From Streptomyces antibioticus (lineage in GTDB: Bacteria; Actinomycetota; Actinomycetes; Streptomycetales; Streptomycetaceae): a DNA stretch of 64,000 nt. Shown piece after piece: positions 53,711 to 61,987 of the stretch (positions within the stretch are counted from its first letter, which is position 1; each line of letters opens with the position of its first letter). The DNA lies in the NCBI RefSeq assembly GCF_001514065.1, contig NZ_KQ948424.1, positions 124,001 to 188,000 of the forward strand, read 5' to 3'. The translations under genes and the position numbers were made by a program. The notes beneath the pieces were generated by a model. That model did not search any database, was not told the DNA's origin, and saw only the letters and a list, made by a program, of their open reading frames with translations.

Positions 53711-54840
53711 GGACAGGGGACGGGCCGGTGCGTGACGAAGAGCGCGGCACACGGGAGCTGCCGGCCGAGGGCACAGGCGGGTCCCGACACTCGGGGGACT
53801 CCATCGACGGCGCTGTCGATGCGGCCGGTGTCGCCGGCATCCCCGAACAGGCCCGGCCGCATCCGGAGGACGACTCCCCCGGGGCCGGCTTCCTGGAGGA
53901 CGGACAGCGGGATCAGGAAGGTGCCGTGCGGAGCACGCCTCTGGACGGACGGATCGGGGTCTCCCCTGTCCGAGCGGAGACGAGGGCTCGGGGAAGGGCG
54001 ACGGGCAGGACGATGAGCGAGCACGAGCGAGACGATCAGCAGGGCGAGCAGAGCGGGCAGAGCGGACACGCCACGCAGCACGACCCTCAGGACCGCAGCG
54101 GAGCGCGCGCGATGTTCATCGAGCTGCGCAAGCTGAAGGACGGCAGCCCGGAGTACGCGGACCTGCGCAACAAGCTGGTCCGGATGCACCTGCCGCTCGT
54201 CGAGCACCTCGCGCGCCGCTTCCGCAACCGCGGCGAGCCGCTGGACGACCTCACCCAGGTCGCCACCATCGGCCTCATCAAGTCGGTCGACCGCTTCGAC
54301 CCGGAGCGCGGCGTCGAGTTCTCGACGTACGCGACCCCGACGGTCGTCGGCGAGATCAAGCGGCACTTCCGCGACAAGGGCTGGGCGGTCCGCGTCCCGC
54401 GCAGGCTCCAGGAGCTGCGCCTGGCCCTGACGACGGCCACCGCCGAGCTCTCCCAGCAGCACGGCCGGTCCCCGACCGTGCACGAGCTGGCCGAGAAGCT
54501 GGCCATCTCGGAGGAGGAGGTCCTGGAGGGCCTGGAGTCCGCCAACGCGTACTCCACGCTGTCCCTGGACGTCCCCGACACCGACGACGAGTCCCCGGCG
54601 GTCGCCGACACCCTGGGTGCGGAGGACGAGGCCCTTGAGGGCGTCGAGTACCGCGAGTCCCTCAAGCCGCTCCTGGAGGACCTGCCGCCGCGCGAGAAGC
54701 GGATCCTGCTGCTGCGCTTCTTCGGCAACATGACCCAGTCGCAGATCGCGCAGGAGGTCGGCATCTCCCAGATGCACGTCTCCCGCCTGCTGGCCCGCAC
54801 CCTGGCCCAGCTCCGGGAGAAGCTCCTCGTGGAGGAGTGA
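53707..54840 (+). CDS. sigH: SigB-like sigma factor SigH
   Basis: A 377-residue group-3 sigma factor. Residues about 1-102 are a disordered acidic extension; then sigma-2 (RMHLPLVEHLARRF; LDDLTQVATIGLIKSVDRFDP), sigma-3 (TAELSQQHGRSPTVHELAEKL) and sigma-4 (LPPREKRILLLRFFGNMTQSQIA). Three starts are visible: GTG 53707, GTG 53728 with AGGGGA upstream, and ATG 54013 at the beginning of the conserved protein. In S. coelicolor SigH is reported to occur in several size forms, in keeping with this layout. Role: osmotic stress and septation. Confidence 0.93.
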   Translation: MRTGDGPVRDEERGTRELPAEGTGGSRHSGDSIDGAVDAAGVAGIPEQARPHPEDDSPGAGFLEDGQRDQEGAVRSTPLDGRIGVSPVRAETRARGRATGRTMSEHERDDQQGEQSGQSGHATQHDPQDRSGARAMFIELRKLKDGSPEYADLRNKLVRMHLPLVEHLARRFRNRGEPLDDLTQVATIGLIKSVDRFDPERGVEFSTYATPTVVGEIKRHFRDKGWAVRVPRRLQELRLALTTATAELSQQHGRSPTVHELAEKLAISEEEVLEGLESANAYSTLSLDVPDTDDESPAVADTLGAEDEALEGVEYRESLKPLLEDLPPREKRILLLRFFGNMTQSQIAQEVGISQMHVSRLLARTLAQLREKLLVEE

Positions 54841-54862
54841 CGGTCCGCTCCGCGGGCGGTCC

Positions 54863-54961
54863 CGCTTCGGGCCTACGCGGATGACGGCGTCGTACCGCGA
54901 CGGGCCTACGCGGATGACGGCGTCGTACCGCTTCGGACCTGCGCGGCTGACGGCGTCGTAC
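54863..54961. repeat. Three tandem 33-bp repeats
   Basis: Units at 54863-54895, 54896-54928 and 54929-54961, each ending in GACGGCGTCGTAC, follow the pattern CGCTTCGGGCCTACGCGGATGA; units 1 and 2 differ at two or three bases. They fill the space between the convergent sigH and membrane-protein genes. 33 is a multiple of three, but no supported gene covers them. Confidence 0.92.
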
Positions 54962-54968
54962 GACCGCC

Positions 54969-55418
54969 CTACCGCTCCCCGTCCTGTGCGCGGCCCGGCC
55001 CCTTGATCCCGAGGGCCTGGGTCGTCGCCGGGTTGACGAGGAGGACCAGCGCGGCCACCGCGACGACCGCGAGCGCGATGCCCGCCGGGATCGCCACGCT
55101 GTCCGCCTGGAGCAGGTTGTAGGCCACGGGCAGCGCCAGGATCTGCGTGATGACGGCGGGCCCCCGGCTCCAGCCGCGCCGCGCGAGCAGCCCGCGCGCG
55201 GCGAGCAGCGGCAGCAGGGCGAGAGCCACGAGCGTGATGCCGCCGGTGACGGCGGTCTGCCGGTCGTCCGGGTCGCCCGTGAGCCCCTCGACGAGCATCC
55301 ACACTCCGGCGACGACGAGGGCGAGCCCCTCCAGCGCGGCCAGGGCGGCGGCGTAGGTCAGGCGCCGCGGGCGCGGGCCGGCGGTCTCCTCGGGGGCTGG
55401 CGTCTGCTCACTGGTCAC
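54969..55418 (-). CDS. Integral membrane protein, four helices
   Basis: A 149-residue protein with a Pro/Glu-rich N-terminus and four hydrophobic helices (AAALAALEGLALVVAGVWML; GGITLVALALLPLLAARGLL; VITQILALPVAYNLL; IALAVVAVAALVLLV). No enzymatic motif. It is conserved in position after sigH in Streptomyces as far as I recall. GTG at 55418 with TACCCT 6 bases upstream. Confidence 0.8.
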   Translation of the reverse strand: MTSEQTPAPEETAGPRPRRLTYAAALAALEGLALVVAGVWMLVEGLTGDPDDRQTAVTGGITLVALALLPLLAARGLLARRGWSRGPAVITQILALPVAYNLLQADSVAIPAGIALAVVAVAALVLLVNPATTQALGIKGPGRAQDGER

Positions 55419-55587
55419 CCCTGAAGGGTATCCGTCGCCCCTTCGGCTCCACCTGTCAGGCGGGGGCAACGCACGGCCGCTCGCAAGGGTTGCCCGGCCC
55501 GTCCGTGGCAAGATTCACGCGCCGAAGTCTTACGTGATCCCTACCTCGGCCTGTGCCCGGTACCCCCCAGTAGGTACGCTGCAACTC

Positions 55588-56556
55588 ATGCGTGCACTTC
55601 TCGTGGTCAATCCGGCGGCAACCACCACAAGCGCACGTACGCGCGATGTCCTGATCCATGCGCTCGCGAGCGAGATGAAACTCGAGGCGGTCACCACCGA
55701 GTACCGCGGCCACGCCCGTGACCTCGGGCGGCAGGCGGCGGAGAGCGAGGACATCGACCTGATCGTGGCCCTGGGCGGCGACGGCACGGTCAACGAGGTG
55801 GTGAACGGCCTGCTGCACGCCGGCCCGAACCCCGAGCACCTCCCCGGCCTCGCCGTGGTCCCCGGCGGTTCCACCAATGTCTTCGCCCGCGCCCTGGGCC
55901 TGCCCAACGACGCCGTGGAGGCGACCGGCGCTCTGCTGGACGCCCTGCGCGAGGGCAGCGAGCGCACGGTCGGGCTCGGACTGGCCTCCGGCACACCCGG
56001 CACCGAGGACGAGGCCGTCCCCGGCCGCTGGTTCACCTTCAACGCGGGCCTGGGCTTCGACGCCGGCGTCGTCGGCCGGGTCGAGCAGCAGCGCGAGCGC
56101 GGCAGAAAGTCGACGCACGCGCTCTACGTCCGCCAGGCCCTGCGCCAGTTCTTCGGCGAAGCCCACCGCCGGCACGGGACGATCACGCTGGAGCGCCCGG
56201 ACGCGGAGCCGGTGACCGATCTGGTCCTCTCCATAGTCTCGAACACGTCTCCGTGGACGTTCCTGGGCAATCACCCGATGTACGCATCGCCTAAGGCGTC
56301 GTTCGATAAGGGACTCGACGTACTCGGTCTCAGCCGTATGACGACGACCGCGGTTGCCCGGTATGGCACCCAGTTGCTCACTTCGTCCCCCGAGCGTGGA
56401 CCGCACGGCAAGCATGCGGTGTCCCTGCACGACCTGGACCAGTTCACCTTGCATTCGAAGGTCCCTCTGCCCCTCCAGATGGACGGCGACCACCTCGGGC
56501 TGCGTACGAGCGTGACGTTCACAGGCGTACGCCATGCACTGCGTGTGATTGTGTGA
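55588..56556 (+). CDS. Diacylglycerol kinase-family lipid kinase
   Basis: A 322-residue member of the DgkB/YegS family: LVVNPAATTTSARTRD, nucleotide loop VALGGDGTVNEVVNGLL, and VVPGGSTNVFARALGLP; the C-terminal beta-sandwich holds GLGFDAGVVGRVE. Cytoplasmic enzyme phosphorylating diacylglycerol or a related lipid. TACGCT is 7 bases before the ATG at 55588 and no ribosome binding site exists, so the mRNA is probably leaderless. Confidence 0.92.
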   Translation: MRALLVVNPAATTTSARTRDVLIHALASEMKLEAVTTEYRGHARDLGRQAAESEDIDLIVALGGDGTVNEVVNGLLHAGPNPEHLPGLAVVPGGSTNVFARALGLPNDAVEATGALLDALREGSERTVGLGLASGTPGTEDEAVPGRWFTFNAGLGFDAGVVGRVEQQRERGRKSTHALYVRQALRQFFGEAHRRHGTITLERPDAEPVTDLVLSIVSNTSPWTFLGNHPMYASPKASFDKGLDVLGLSRMTTTAVARYGTQLLTSSPERGPHGKHAVSLHDLDQFTLHSKVPLPLQMDGDHLGLRTSVTFTGVRHALRVIV

Positions 56557-56817
56557 GCAGAAAGGGCGGAAGTCCTTTCACTCGAACGTTTAGGCCAGCA
56601 TCCACCCCATGGAAGTACGGCTGTGACCTAGTCGACACCGAGGAATCAAAAAAAACTTTCCAGAAGGGGTTGTATCCGCCGCTGAGGTTTGCGAGTCTCT
56701 ACGTGGCGATCGGGACAGCCCGCAACACCGGCTCCACAGATCACCGGAACCCCTCTTCAACTCACAGGACCTCGCCAGGGAAACCTGACGGTCGGCCCTT
56801 CACTTGTTGAGGGATTC

Positions 56818-56831
56818 GTGAAAGCGTTCAC
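56818..56831 (+). promoter_or_regulatory. Crp-like site upstream of wblE
   Basis: GTGA-AAGCGT-TCAC, exactly the GTGA-N6-TCAC core of Crp sites, 44 bases before the wblE ATG. The mycobacterial orthologue whiB1 is controlled by Crp and cAMP, so the match may be functional. The remaining 300 bases upstream of wblE hold an A-rich stretch (56649-56656) but no clear gene. Confidence 0.55.
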
Positions 56832-56875
56832 ATTCACAAGCAACCTGCACGTAATACCAAGGAGAGGTAGCAGCC

Positions 56876-57133
56876 ATGGACTGGCGTCACAACGCCGTTT
56901 GCCGCGAGGAAGACCCCGAGCTCTTCTTCCCCATCGGCAACACCGGTCCTGCGCTGCTGCAGATCGAGGAAGCCAAGGCCGTCTGCCGTCGCTGCCCCGT
57001 TATGGATCAGTGTCTGCAGTGGGCGCTCGAGTCCGGTCAGGACTCCGGCGTCTGGGGTGGTCTCAGCGAGGACGAGCGTCGTGCGATGAAGCGCCGCGCC
57101 GCCCGCAACCGGGCCCGTCAGGCTTCTGCCTGA
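56876..57133 (+). CDS. wblE: WhiB-like iron-sulphur regulator WblE
   Basis: An 85-residue Wbl protein with cluster ligands Cys9, Cys37, Cys40 and Cys46 (C-x2-C-x5-C after the first), the beta-turn GVWGGL and a basic C-terminal tail (RRAMKRRAARNRARQ). It binds a [4Fe-4S] cluster sensitive to NO or oxygen and probably works with the principal sigma factor. AAGGAGAG ribosome binding site. The orthologue of mycobacterial WhiB1. Followed by an intrinsic-type hairpin. Confidence 0.95.
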   Translation: MDWRHNAVCREEDPELFFPIGNTGPALLQIEEAKAVCRRCPVMDQCLQWALESGQDSGVWGGLSEDERRAMKRRAARNRARQASA

Positions 57134-57246
57134 CACACCCACCCCGCCTGAGCTTGGCGGCGCGTACAGCGAGTACGCATCTCCCGCCCCCGAGCCGCAG
57201 CGCGCAGTACCCCCGGTGCGCAGCACAAGCTGGCAACGAGCATTCG

Positions 57247-57274
57247 AGCCCCGGACCACTTCTGGTCCGGGGCT
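57247..57274 (+). terminator. Terminator after wblE
   Basis: Perfect 12-bp stem AGCCCCGGACCA with TGGTCCGGGGCT and loop CTTC, followed by TCTTGCTGTGCT. It lies 113 bases after the stop. Confidence 0.85.
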
Positions 57275-57378
57275 TCTTGCTGTGCTCGATTTCTGAACAG
57301 GGGGCGCTTGAGACTTACTTGGTGCGCCCTACTGACGGTGCGCCTTACCAGGCGGTGCGCCCAACCAGGCCGTGCGCC

Positions 57379-58854
57379 TTACTTGTTGGCGCGCACCGGG
57401 ACGTCGAGGATGACGCGGGTGCCGCCTTCCGGAGCCGGGACCATGTCGAACGTGCCACCCAACTCCCCCTCCACCAGCGTCCGTACGATCTGCAGGCCGA
57501 GGTTGCCCGCGGTGTGCGGGTCGAAGCCCTCGGGCAGGCCGACCCCGTCGTCCTGGACCGTGACGAGCAGGCGGGCCTCCTTCGTCGTACCGCCGCGGAC
57601 CGCCGAGACCTCGACCGTGCCGGTGTCCCCTTCGCGGAAGCCATGCTCCAGGGCGTTCTGCAGAATCTCGGTGAGCACCATCGACAGCGGGGTGGCGACC
57701 TCGGCGTCGAGTATGCCGAAGCGTCCGGTGCGCCGGCCGGTCACCTTGCCCGGTGAGATCTCGGCGACCATCGCGAGGACCCGGTCGGCGATCTCGTCGA
57801 ACTCCACGCGCTCGTCCAGATTCTGGGACAGCGTCTCGTGCACGATCGCGATCGACCCCACCCGGCGCACCGCCTCTTCGAGTGCCTCACGGCCGCGGTC
57901 GGAGTCGATGCGGCGGGCCTGGAGGCGGAGGAGCGCGGCGACCGTCTGGAGGTTGTTCTTCACCCGGTGGTGGATCTCCCGGATGGTGGCGTCCTTGGTG
58001 ATCAACTCGCGCTCGCGGCGCCGCAGTTCGGTGACGTCGCGGAGCAGGACCAGGGAACCGATGCGGGTGCCCTTGGGCTTGAGCGGGATGGCCCTGAACT
58101 GGATGACCCCGTCGCCGGACTCGATCTCGAACTCGCGCGGCGCCCAGCCGCTGGCGACCTTGGCGAGCGCCTCGTCCACCGGGCCGCGGGTCGGGGCGAG
58201 TTCGGCGGTGGTCTTGCCGAGGTGGTGGCCGACGAGATCGGAGGCGAGACCGAGGCGGTGGTACGCGGACAGCGCGTTCGGCGAGGCGTACTGGACGATG
58301 CCGTCCGCGTCGAGACGGATCAGACCGTCGCCGACGCGCGGGGCGGCGTCCATGTCCATCTGCTGGTTCGCGAACGGGAAGGCGCCGGCCGCGATCATCT
58401 GGGCGAGGTCCGAGGCGCTCTGGAGGTAGGTCAGTTCGAGGCGGCTCGGGGTACGCACGGTGAGCAGGTTGGTGTTGCGCGCGATGACGCCGAGGACGCG
58501 GCCGTCGCGACGTACGGGGATCGACTCGACCCGCACCGGGACCTCCTCGCGCCACTCCGGGTCGCCCTCGCGCACGATCCGGCCCTCGTCGAGGGCGGCG
58601 TCGAGGAGCGGGCGGCGGCCGCGCGGCACGAGGTGGCCCACCATGTCGTCCTGGTAGGAGGTGGGGCCCGTGTTGGGCCGCATCTGGGCCACCGAGACAT
58701 AGCGGGCGCCGTCGCGGGTGGGGACCCACAGGACGAGGTCGGCGAAGGAGAGGTCGGAGAGCAGCTGCCACTCCGAGACCAGCAGATGGAGCCACTCGAG
58801 GTCGGAGTCGTCGAGGGCGGTGTGCTGGCGGACCAGTTCGTTCATGGAGGGCAC
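57379..58854 (-). CDS. PAS-domain histidine kinase, PdtaS-like
   Basis: A 491-residue cytoplasmic sensor kinase: GAF-like N-terminal domain (about 10-150, LHLLVSEWQLLSDLSFADL), PAS domain (about 170-270, GLIRLDADGIVQYASPNAL), HisKA_2 with the HHRVKNNLQT motif (His295/His296) and an HWE/HisKA_2-type ATPase (TEILQNALEHGF). This matches mycobacterial PdtaS, whose partner is an ANTAR-domain RNA-binding regulator; that partner is not in the window. GTG at 58854 is chosen because TACGCT lies 7 bases upstream (leaderless); ATG at 58845 is the alternative. Confidence 0.92.
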   Translation of the reverse strand: MPSMNELVRQHTALDDSDLEWLHLLVSEWQLLSDLSFADLVLWVPTRDGARYVSVAQMRPNTGPTSYQDDMVGHLVPRGRRPLLDAALDEGRIVREGDPEWREEVPVRVESIPVRRDGRVLGVIARNTNLLTVRTPSRLELTYLQSASDLAQMIAAGAFPFANQQMDMDAAPRVGDGLIRLDADGIVQYASPNALSAYHRLGLASDLVGHHLGKTTAELAPTRGPVDEALAKVASGWAPREFEIESGDGVIQFRAIPLKPKGTRIGSLVLLRDVTELRRRERELITKDATIREIHHRVKNNLQTVAALLRLQARRIDSDRGREALEEAVRRVGSIAIVHETLSQNLDERVEFDEIADRVLAMVAEISPGKVTGRRTGRFGILDAEVATPLSMVLTEILQNALEHGFREGDTGTVEVSAVRGGTTKEARLLVTVQDDGVGLPEGFDPHTAGNLGLQIVRTLVEGELGGTFDMVPAPEGGTRVILDVPVRANK

Positions 58855-59291
58855 GTGTGCGAGCGTACCTGGCGGTACGGACAAGGCCGGAAATCAGCCG
58901 ACCTGGCGGAGAGCCCGGAGAGGACACAGGCCCCGAGAACACCCGCGGGCCGCGGCGCCTGAGAGGGACCCTCAACCCTCTCGGCACCGCAGCCCGGAGC
59001 AATATCGGCCACGGGGTGTGCGGTCCCGGACGGCCGAAGGATGAGGATCCGGGGCAGTCAGGGCAGAGAGCACCGGTTCCTCGGTCCGCCTTCCTGTGCG
59101 GGGAGGGCGGAAGTCTGCGTGTTCTGTTGTCAACTCTCCCTACGCATTGTGGACTAGACCACTCGGTGTGTCCATGCGTTGGAGGCTGTTTGTTGTTGTC
59201 AGTTCTCCGAGGGTCCCGCGAACTCCTCGACCCGTGCTGGAGAACTGATGGGACGCCCTAGCATCCACCACGCAGCCTAACCCGTGTGGGT
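58855..59291. other. Intergenic region with one DasR-like site
   Basis: A 437-base gap upstream of the PAS kinase and downstream of a TetR gene, both on the minus strand. It contains a hairpin-like GAGAGGG/CCCTCTC pair near 58961-58982 and the DasR-like palindrome at 59148-59163. No open frame with Streptomyces codon bias was seen; an unrecognised small RNA is possible. Confidence 0.4.
59148..59163. promoter_or_regulatory. DasR-responsive-element-like palindrome
   Basis: On the minus strand the site reads AGTGGTCTAGTCCACA, 14 of 16 matches to A(C/G)TGGTCTAGACCA(C/G)T. It is about 290 bases upstream of the PAS kinase start. Confidence 0.55.
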
Positions 59292-59921
59292 TCATGTGCG
59301 GGGCCAGATGGCCATGGCAATTTCCGCGAGCGCCTCCAACTCCTCCCGGCTCGCCCCGTCCCGCGCCTGTTGCGACATGCCCTGGATCATCGCTCCCGCA
59401 TGCCGGGCGAGGGCCGCGGCGTCGGTGCCCGCCGGCAGCTCCCCCACGGCGATGTCCGCCTTGATACGACTCTCGAAGGCGGCGATGTTGGCGTTGCGCC
59501 GGTCGCGCAGGGACTCCTCCACCTCGGCGCTGCTGCAGTTGGTAGCTGCGTGGATGACGAGGCAGCCGTGCGGGCGGCCCGGGGCGGTGTACTCGTAAGC
59601 CGCCTCCCGCAGCATCCGCTCGACGGCGGCCCGGGCGGTGGGTTCCTCGGCGAGAGCCCGCTCGCCGAAGGAGCCGTAGCGTCTGCCGTACTCGAGGACG
59701 ACCTCCTCGAACAGGGCCCGCTTGTCGCCGAACGCGGCGTACAGGCTCGGGGCGCCGATGCCCATGACCCGGGTGAGGTCGGAGACGGAGGTGGCCTCGT
59801 AGCCGTGCTCCCAGAACGCGAGGATCGCCTTCTCCAGGGCGGTGGCACGGTCGAAGGAGCGCGGTCGGCCACGGGGTTTGACCTGCTTGACCTGCGGATT
59901 CTTCTCCTCGATGCGCTCCAT
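59292..59921 (-). CDS. TetR family transcriptional regulator
   Basis: A 209-residue TetR protein with a basic N-terminal arm (QVKPRGRPRSFDRA) and DNA-binding helices ATSVSDLTRVMGIGAPSLYAAFGDKRALF. The C-terminal domain includes GCLVIHAATNCSS, typical of the TetR_C/YxaF-like group. Divergent from an SDR gene 96 bases away, probably its target. Confidence 0.92.
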   Translation of the reverse strand: MERIEEKNPQVKQVKPRGRPRSFDRATALEKAILAFWEHGYEATSVSDLTRVMGIGAPSLYAAFGDKRALFEEVVLEYGRRYGSFGERALAEEPTARAAVERMLREAAYEYTAPGRPHGCLVIHAATNCSSAEVEESLRDRRNANIAAFESRIKADIAVGELPAGTDAAALARHAGAMIQGMSQQARDGASREELEALAEIAMAIWPRT

Positions 59922-59943
59922 GGAGTGAATTCTATAGGGCCTG

Positions 59944-60001
59944 CTAGAGAAATGTCCGGACGCTGTTGTACTGTCTTTCTGTAGCGACCACTAGGGAAAT
60001 G
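59944..60001. promoter_or_regulatory. Direct repeats in the TetR/SDR divergent promoter
   Basis: CTAGAGAAATG (59944-59954) and CTAGGGAAATG (59991-60001) are near-identical direct repeats 47 bases apart flanking the shared promoter region, plausible binding sites for the TetR protein. Confidence 0.5.
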
Positions 60002-60017
60002 CGAAGGGGGCGCCGAC

Positions 60018-60770
60018 ATGGGCGTGCTTGCGGGCAGGACGGCTCTCGTGACCGGGGCGAGCAGGGGCATCGGGCGGGGCATCGCCGAGCGGCTGGGGCG
60101 GGACGGGGCGCGGGTGGCCGTGCACTACGGCAGGAACGAGGCGGCGGCGAAGGAGACGGTCGCCGCGATCGAGGAGGCGGGCGGCTCGGCGTTCGCGATC
60201 GGGGTGGAGCTGGGCTCACCCGGGGACGCCGAGGCGTTGTGGGAGGAGTTCGACCGGCATGCGGACGGGGTGGACATCCTGGTGAACAACGCGGGGATAG
60301 GGGTGTCCCGGCCGATCGAGGAGATAGACGAGGCGGAGTACGACCGGGTCTTCGCCGTCAATGTGAAGGCGCCGTTCTTCCTCGTCCGGCACGGCCTGAC
60401 CCGCCTGCGGGACGGCGGCCGCGTCATCAACATCTCCTCGGGCCTGGCCCGCACCGCCGCCATGCCGAACAACATGGCGTACGCGATGACGAAGGGCGCG
60501 CTGGACGTCTTCTCCCGCGACCTGTCCAAGGTCCTGGGCCCCCGGAGCATCACGGTGAACTCGGTGGCCCCGGGCATCATCGCGACCGACAACACGTACG
60601 AGCTGCTGCACGCGAGCGAGGATGCGTGGGCGCAGGCGGCGGCGTACTCGGCGCTGGGGCGGGTGGGTGAGACCGCGGACGTGGCGGACGTGGTGTCGTT
60701 CCTGGCCTCGGACGCGGGCCGGTGGGTCACGGGGAGCTGGGTGGATGCGACGGGGGGTTCGCTGACCTAG
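60018..60770 (+). CDS. Short-chain dehydrogenase/reductase
   Basis: A 250-residue classical SDR: cofactor motif TALVTGASRGIGRGIAERL, NNAG motif (ILVNNAGIG), catalytic Ser in NISSGLA, Tyr-x3-Lys as YAMTK, and the C-terminal GSWVDATGG. NADP preference is suggested by the Arg after the second glycine motif. Substrate unknown. GAAGGGGG upstream of the ATG. The stop codon lies within the first unit of a tandem repeat. Confidence 0.93.
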   Translation: MGVLAGRTALVTGASRGIGRGIAERLGRDGARVAVHYGRNEAAAKETVAAIEEAGGSAFAIGVELGSPGDAEALWEEFDRHADGVDILVNNAGIGVSRPIEEIDEAEYDRVFAVNVKAPFFLVRHGLTRLRDGGRVINISSGLARTAAMPNNMAYAMTKGALDVFSRDLSKVLGPRSITVNSVAPGIIATDNTYELLHASEDAWAQAAAYSALGRVGETADVADVVSFLASDAGRWVTGSWVDATGGSLT

Positions 60771-60827
60771 GCCTGACCTAGGCCTGACCTAGGCCTGACC
60801 TAGGCCTGACCTAGGCCTGAGCCAGGC
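60762..60827. repeat. Tandem 11-bp repeats containing the SDR stop codon
   Basis: CTGACCTAGGC repeats with a period of 11 from 60762; five copies are perfect or nearly so and a sixth is diverged (CTGAGCCAGGC). The first copy encodes the last residues Leu-Thr and the TAG stop of the SDR gene. The units hold CCTAGG and AGGCCT palindromes and can fold into short hairpins. Confidence 0.92.
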
Positions 60828-60910
60828 CCGGGTGAGGCCAGGGTCAGCCCGGGTCAGGCCCCTGCCGCCCGTTGCTCAGCCCGCGTTCAGCGCCTCACCG
60901 TGACCTTGGT

Positions 60911-61987
60911 TCATCGCGTCTCCGTCACCTTCGCCAGCGCGCGGGGTGCGTCCGGGTCCTGACCGCGGGCGATGGTGACCTCGTAGGCGAGCAGTTGCAG
61001 CGGAATGATCTCCAGGACGGGCTGGAGCTCCTCCGCGACGCCCTCGGTCGGCAGGACGAAGCCGGCCGAGGCCTGCTCGACCTGGCCGCGGGGTCCGATG
61101 ACGACCAGGTCGGCGCCGCGTCCGCGGAGCCGGTCGAGGACGGGCTGGAGCGCCTCGCCGCCCTTGCCGTCGGTGACGACCGCGATGACGGGGGAAACGT
61201 TGTCGACCATGGCGAGGGGGCCGTGCAGCAGGTCGGCGCCGGAGTAGGAGAGGGCGGGGATGTAGCTGGTCTCCATCAGCTTGAGGGCGGCCTCCTTGGC
61301 GGTGGGGTAGCCGTAGCCGCGCGAGGTGATGACCATGCGCTCGGCGAAGCGGTAGCGGGAGGCGAGGGCGCGGATCTCGTCCTGGCGGGCGAGGAGTTGT
61401 TCGGCGAGGTCGGGCAGGGCCTTGGCGGGGGCGCCGTCGCCGCCGCGCAGTCCCTCGACGAAGAGATAGAGCGTGAGAAGGGAGGCGGTGTAGGTCTTGG
61501 TCGCGGGGAGGGCCTTCTCGGGTCCGGCCATGATGTCGAGGTGGTACTCGGAGACGCCGGCCAGCGGGGAGTCGGGGTTGTTGGTCACGGCGAGGGTGAT
61601 CGCGCCGGCCTCGCGGGCGGCCCTGGTCGAGGCCACGAGGTCCGGGGAGCCGCCGGACTGGCTGACGGTGATGACGAGGACATCGGTGAGATCGGGGCGG
61701 GCGCCGTACGCGGTGGTCGTGGACATGGAGGTGAGGCCGCAGGGCAGGCCGAGGCGGATCTCCAGCAGGTACTTGGCGTAGAGGGCGGCGTTGTCGGAGG
61801 TGCCGCGGGCGGTGAGGAGCACGAAGCGGGGCCGCCGGGCGGCGATCTCCTGGGCGGTCTGCCGGATGCCGGGGGCGCCCTGTTCCAGGATGCGGCGCAG
61901 TACGGTGGGTTGCTCGGCCATCTCACGGGCCATGATCCGGCCGGGGAGGTCGTCCCGGGGAGCCTGGGACGGAGTCGGGGCAGTCAT
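60911..61987 (-). CDS. SIS-domain sugar-phosphate isomerase/deaminase
   Basis: A 358-residue protein with two SIS domains: FVLLTARGTSDNAALYAKYLLE and ITVSQSGGSPDLVASTRAA in the first, VITSRGYGYPTAKEAALKLMET in the second. It resembles the isomerase half of GlmS and GlmS-like glucosamine-6-phosphate deaminases, without the glutaminase domain. Being divergent from nagB it probably acts in amino-sugar metabolism. ATG at 61987 with GGGAGG upstream. Confidence 0.9.
   Translation of the reverse strand: MTAPTPSQAPRDDLPGRIMAREMAEQPTVLRRILEQGAPGIRQTAQEIAARRPRFVLLTARGTSDNAALYAKYLLEIRLGLPCGLTSMSTTTAYGARPDLTDVLVITVSQSGGSPDLVASTRAAREAGAITLAVTNNPDSPLAGVSEYHLDIMAGPEKALPATKTYTASLLTLYLFVEGLRGGDGAPAKALPDLAEQLLARQDEIRALASRYRFAERMVITSRGYGYPTAKEAALKLMETSYIPALSYSGADLLHGPLAMVDNVSPVIAVVTDGKGGEALQPVLDRLRGRGADLVVIGPRGQVEQASAGFVLPTEGVAEELQPVLEIIPLQLLAYEVTIARGQDPDAPRALAKVTETR

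Noticed and set aside
53674-55302. A 542-codon minus-strand frame over sigH and the 33-bp repeats, with an RYDAVIRVGP repeat
   Set aside because: Most of it is antisense to sigH; the repeat alone does not show coding, and no start or ribosome binding site fits.
56642-56669. GGAAT followed by GTT upstream of wblE as a SigR promoter
   Set aside because: The spacing is 22 bases instead of the required 18-19.
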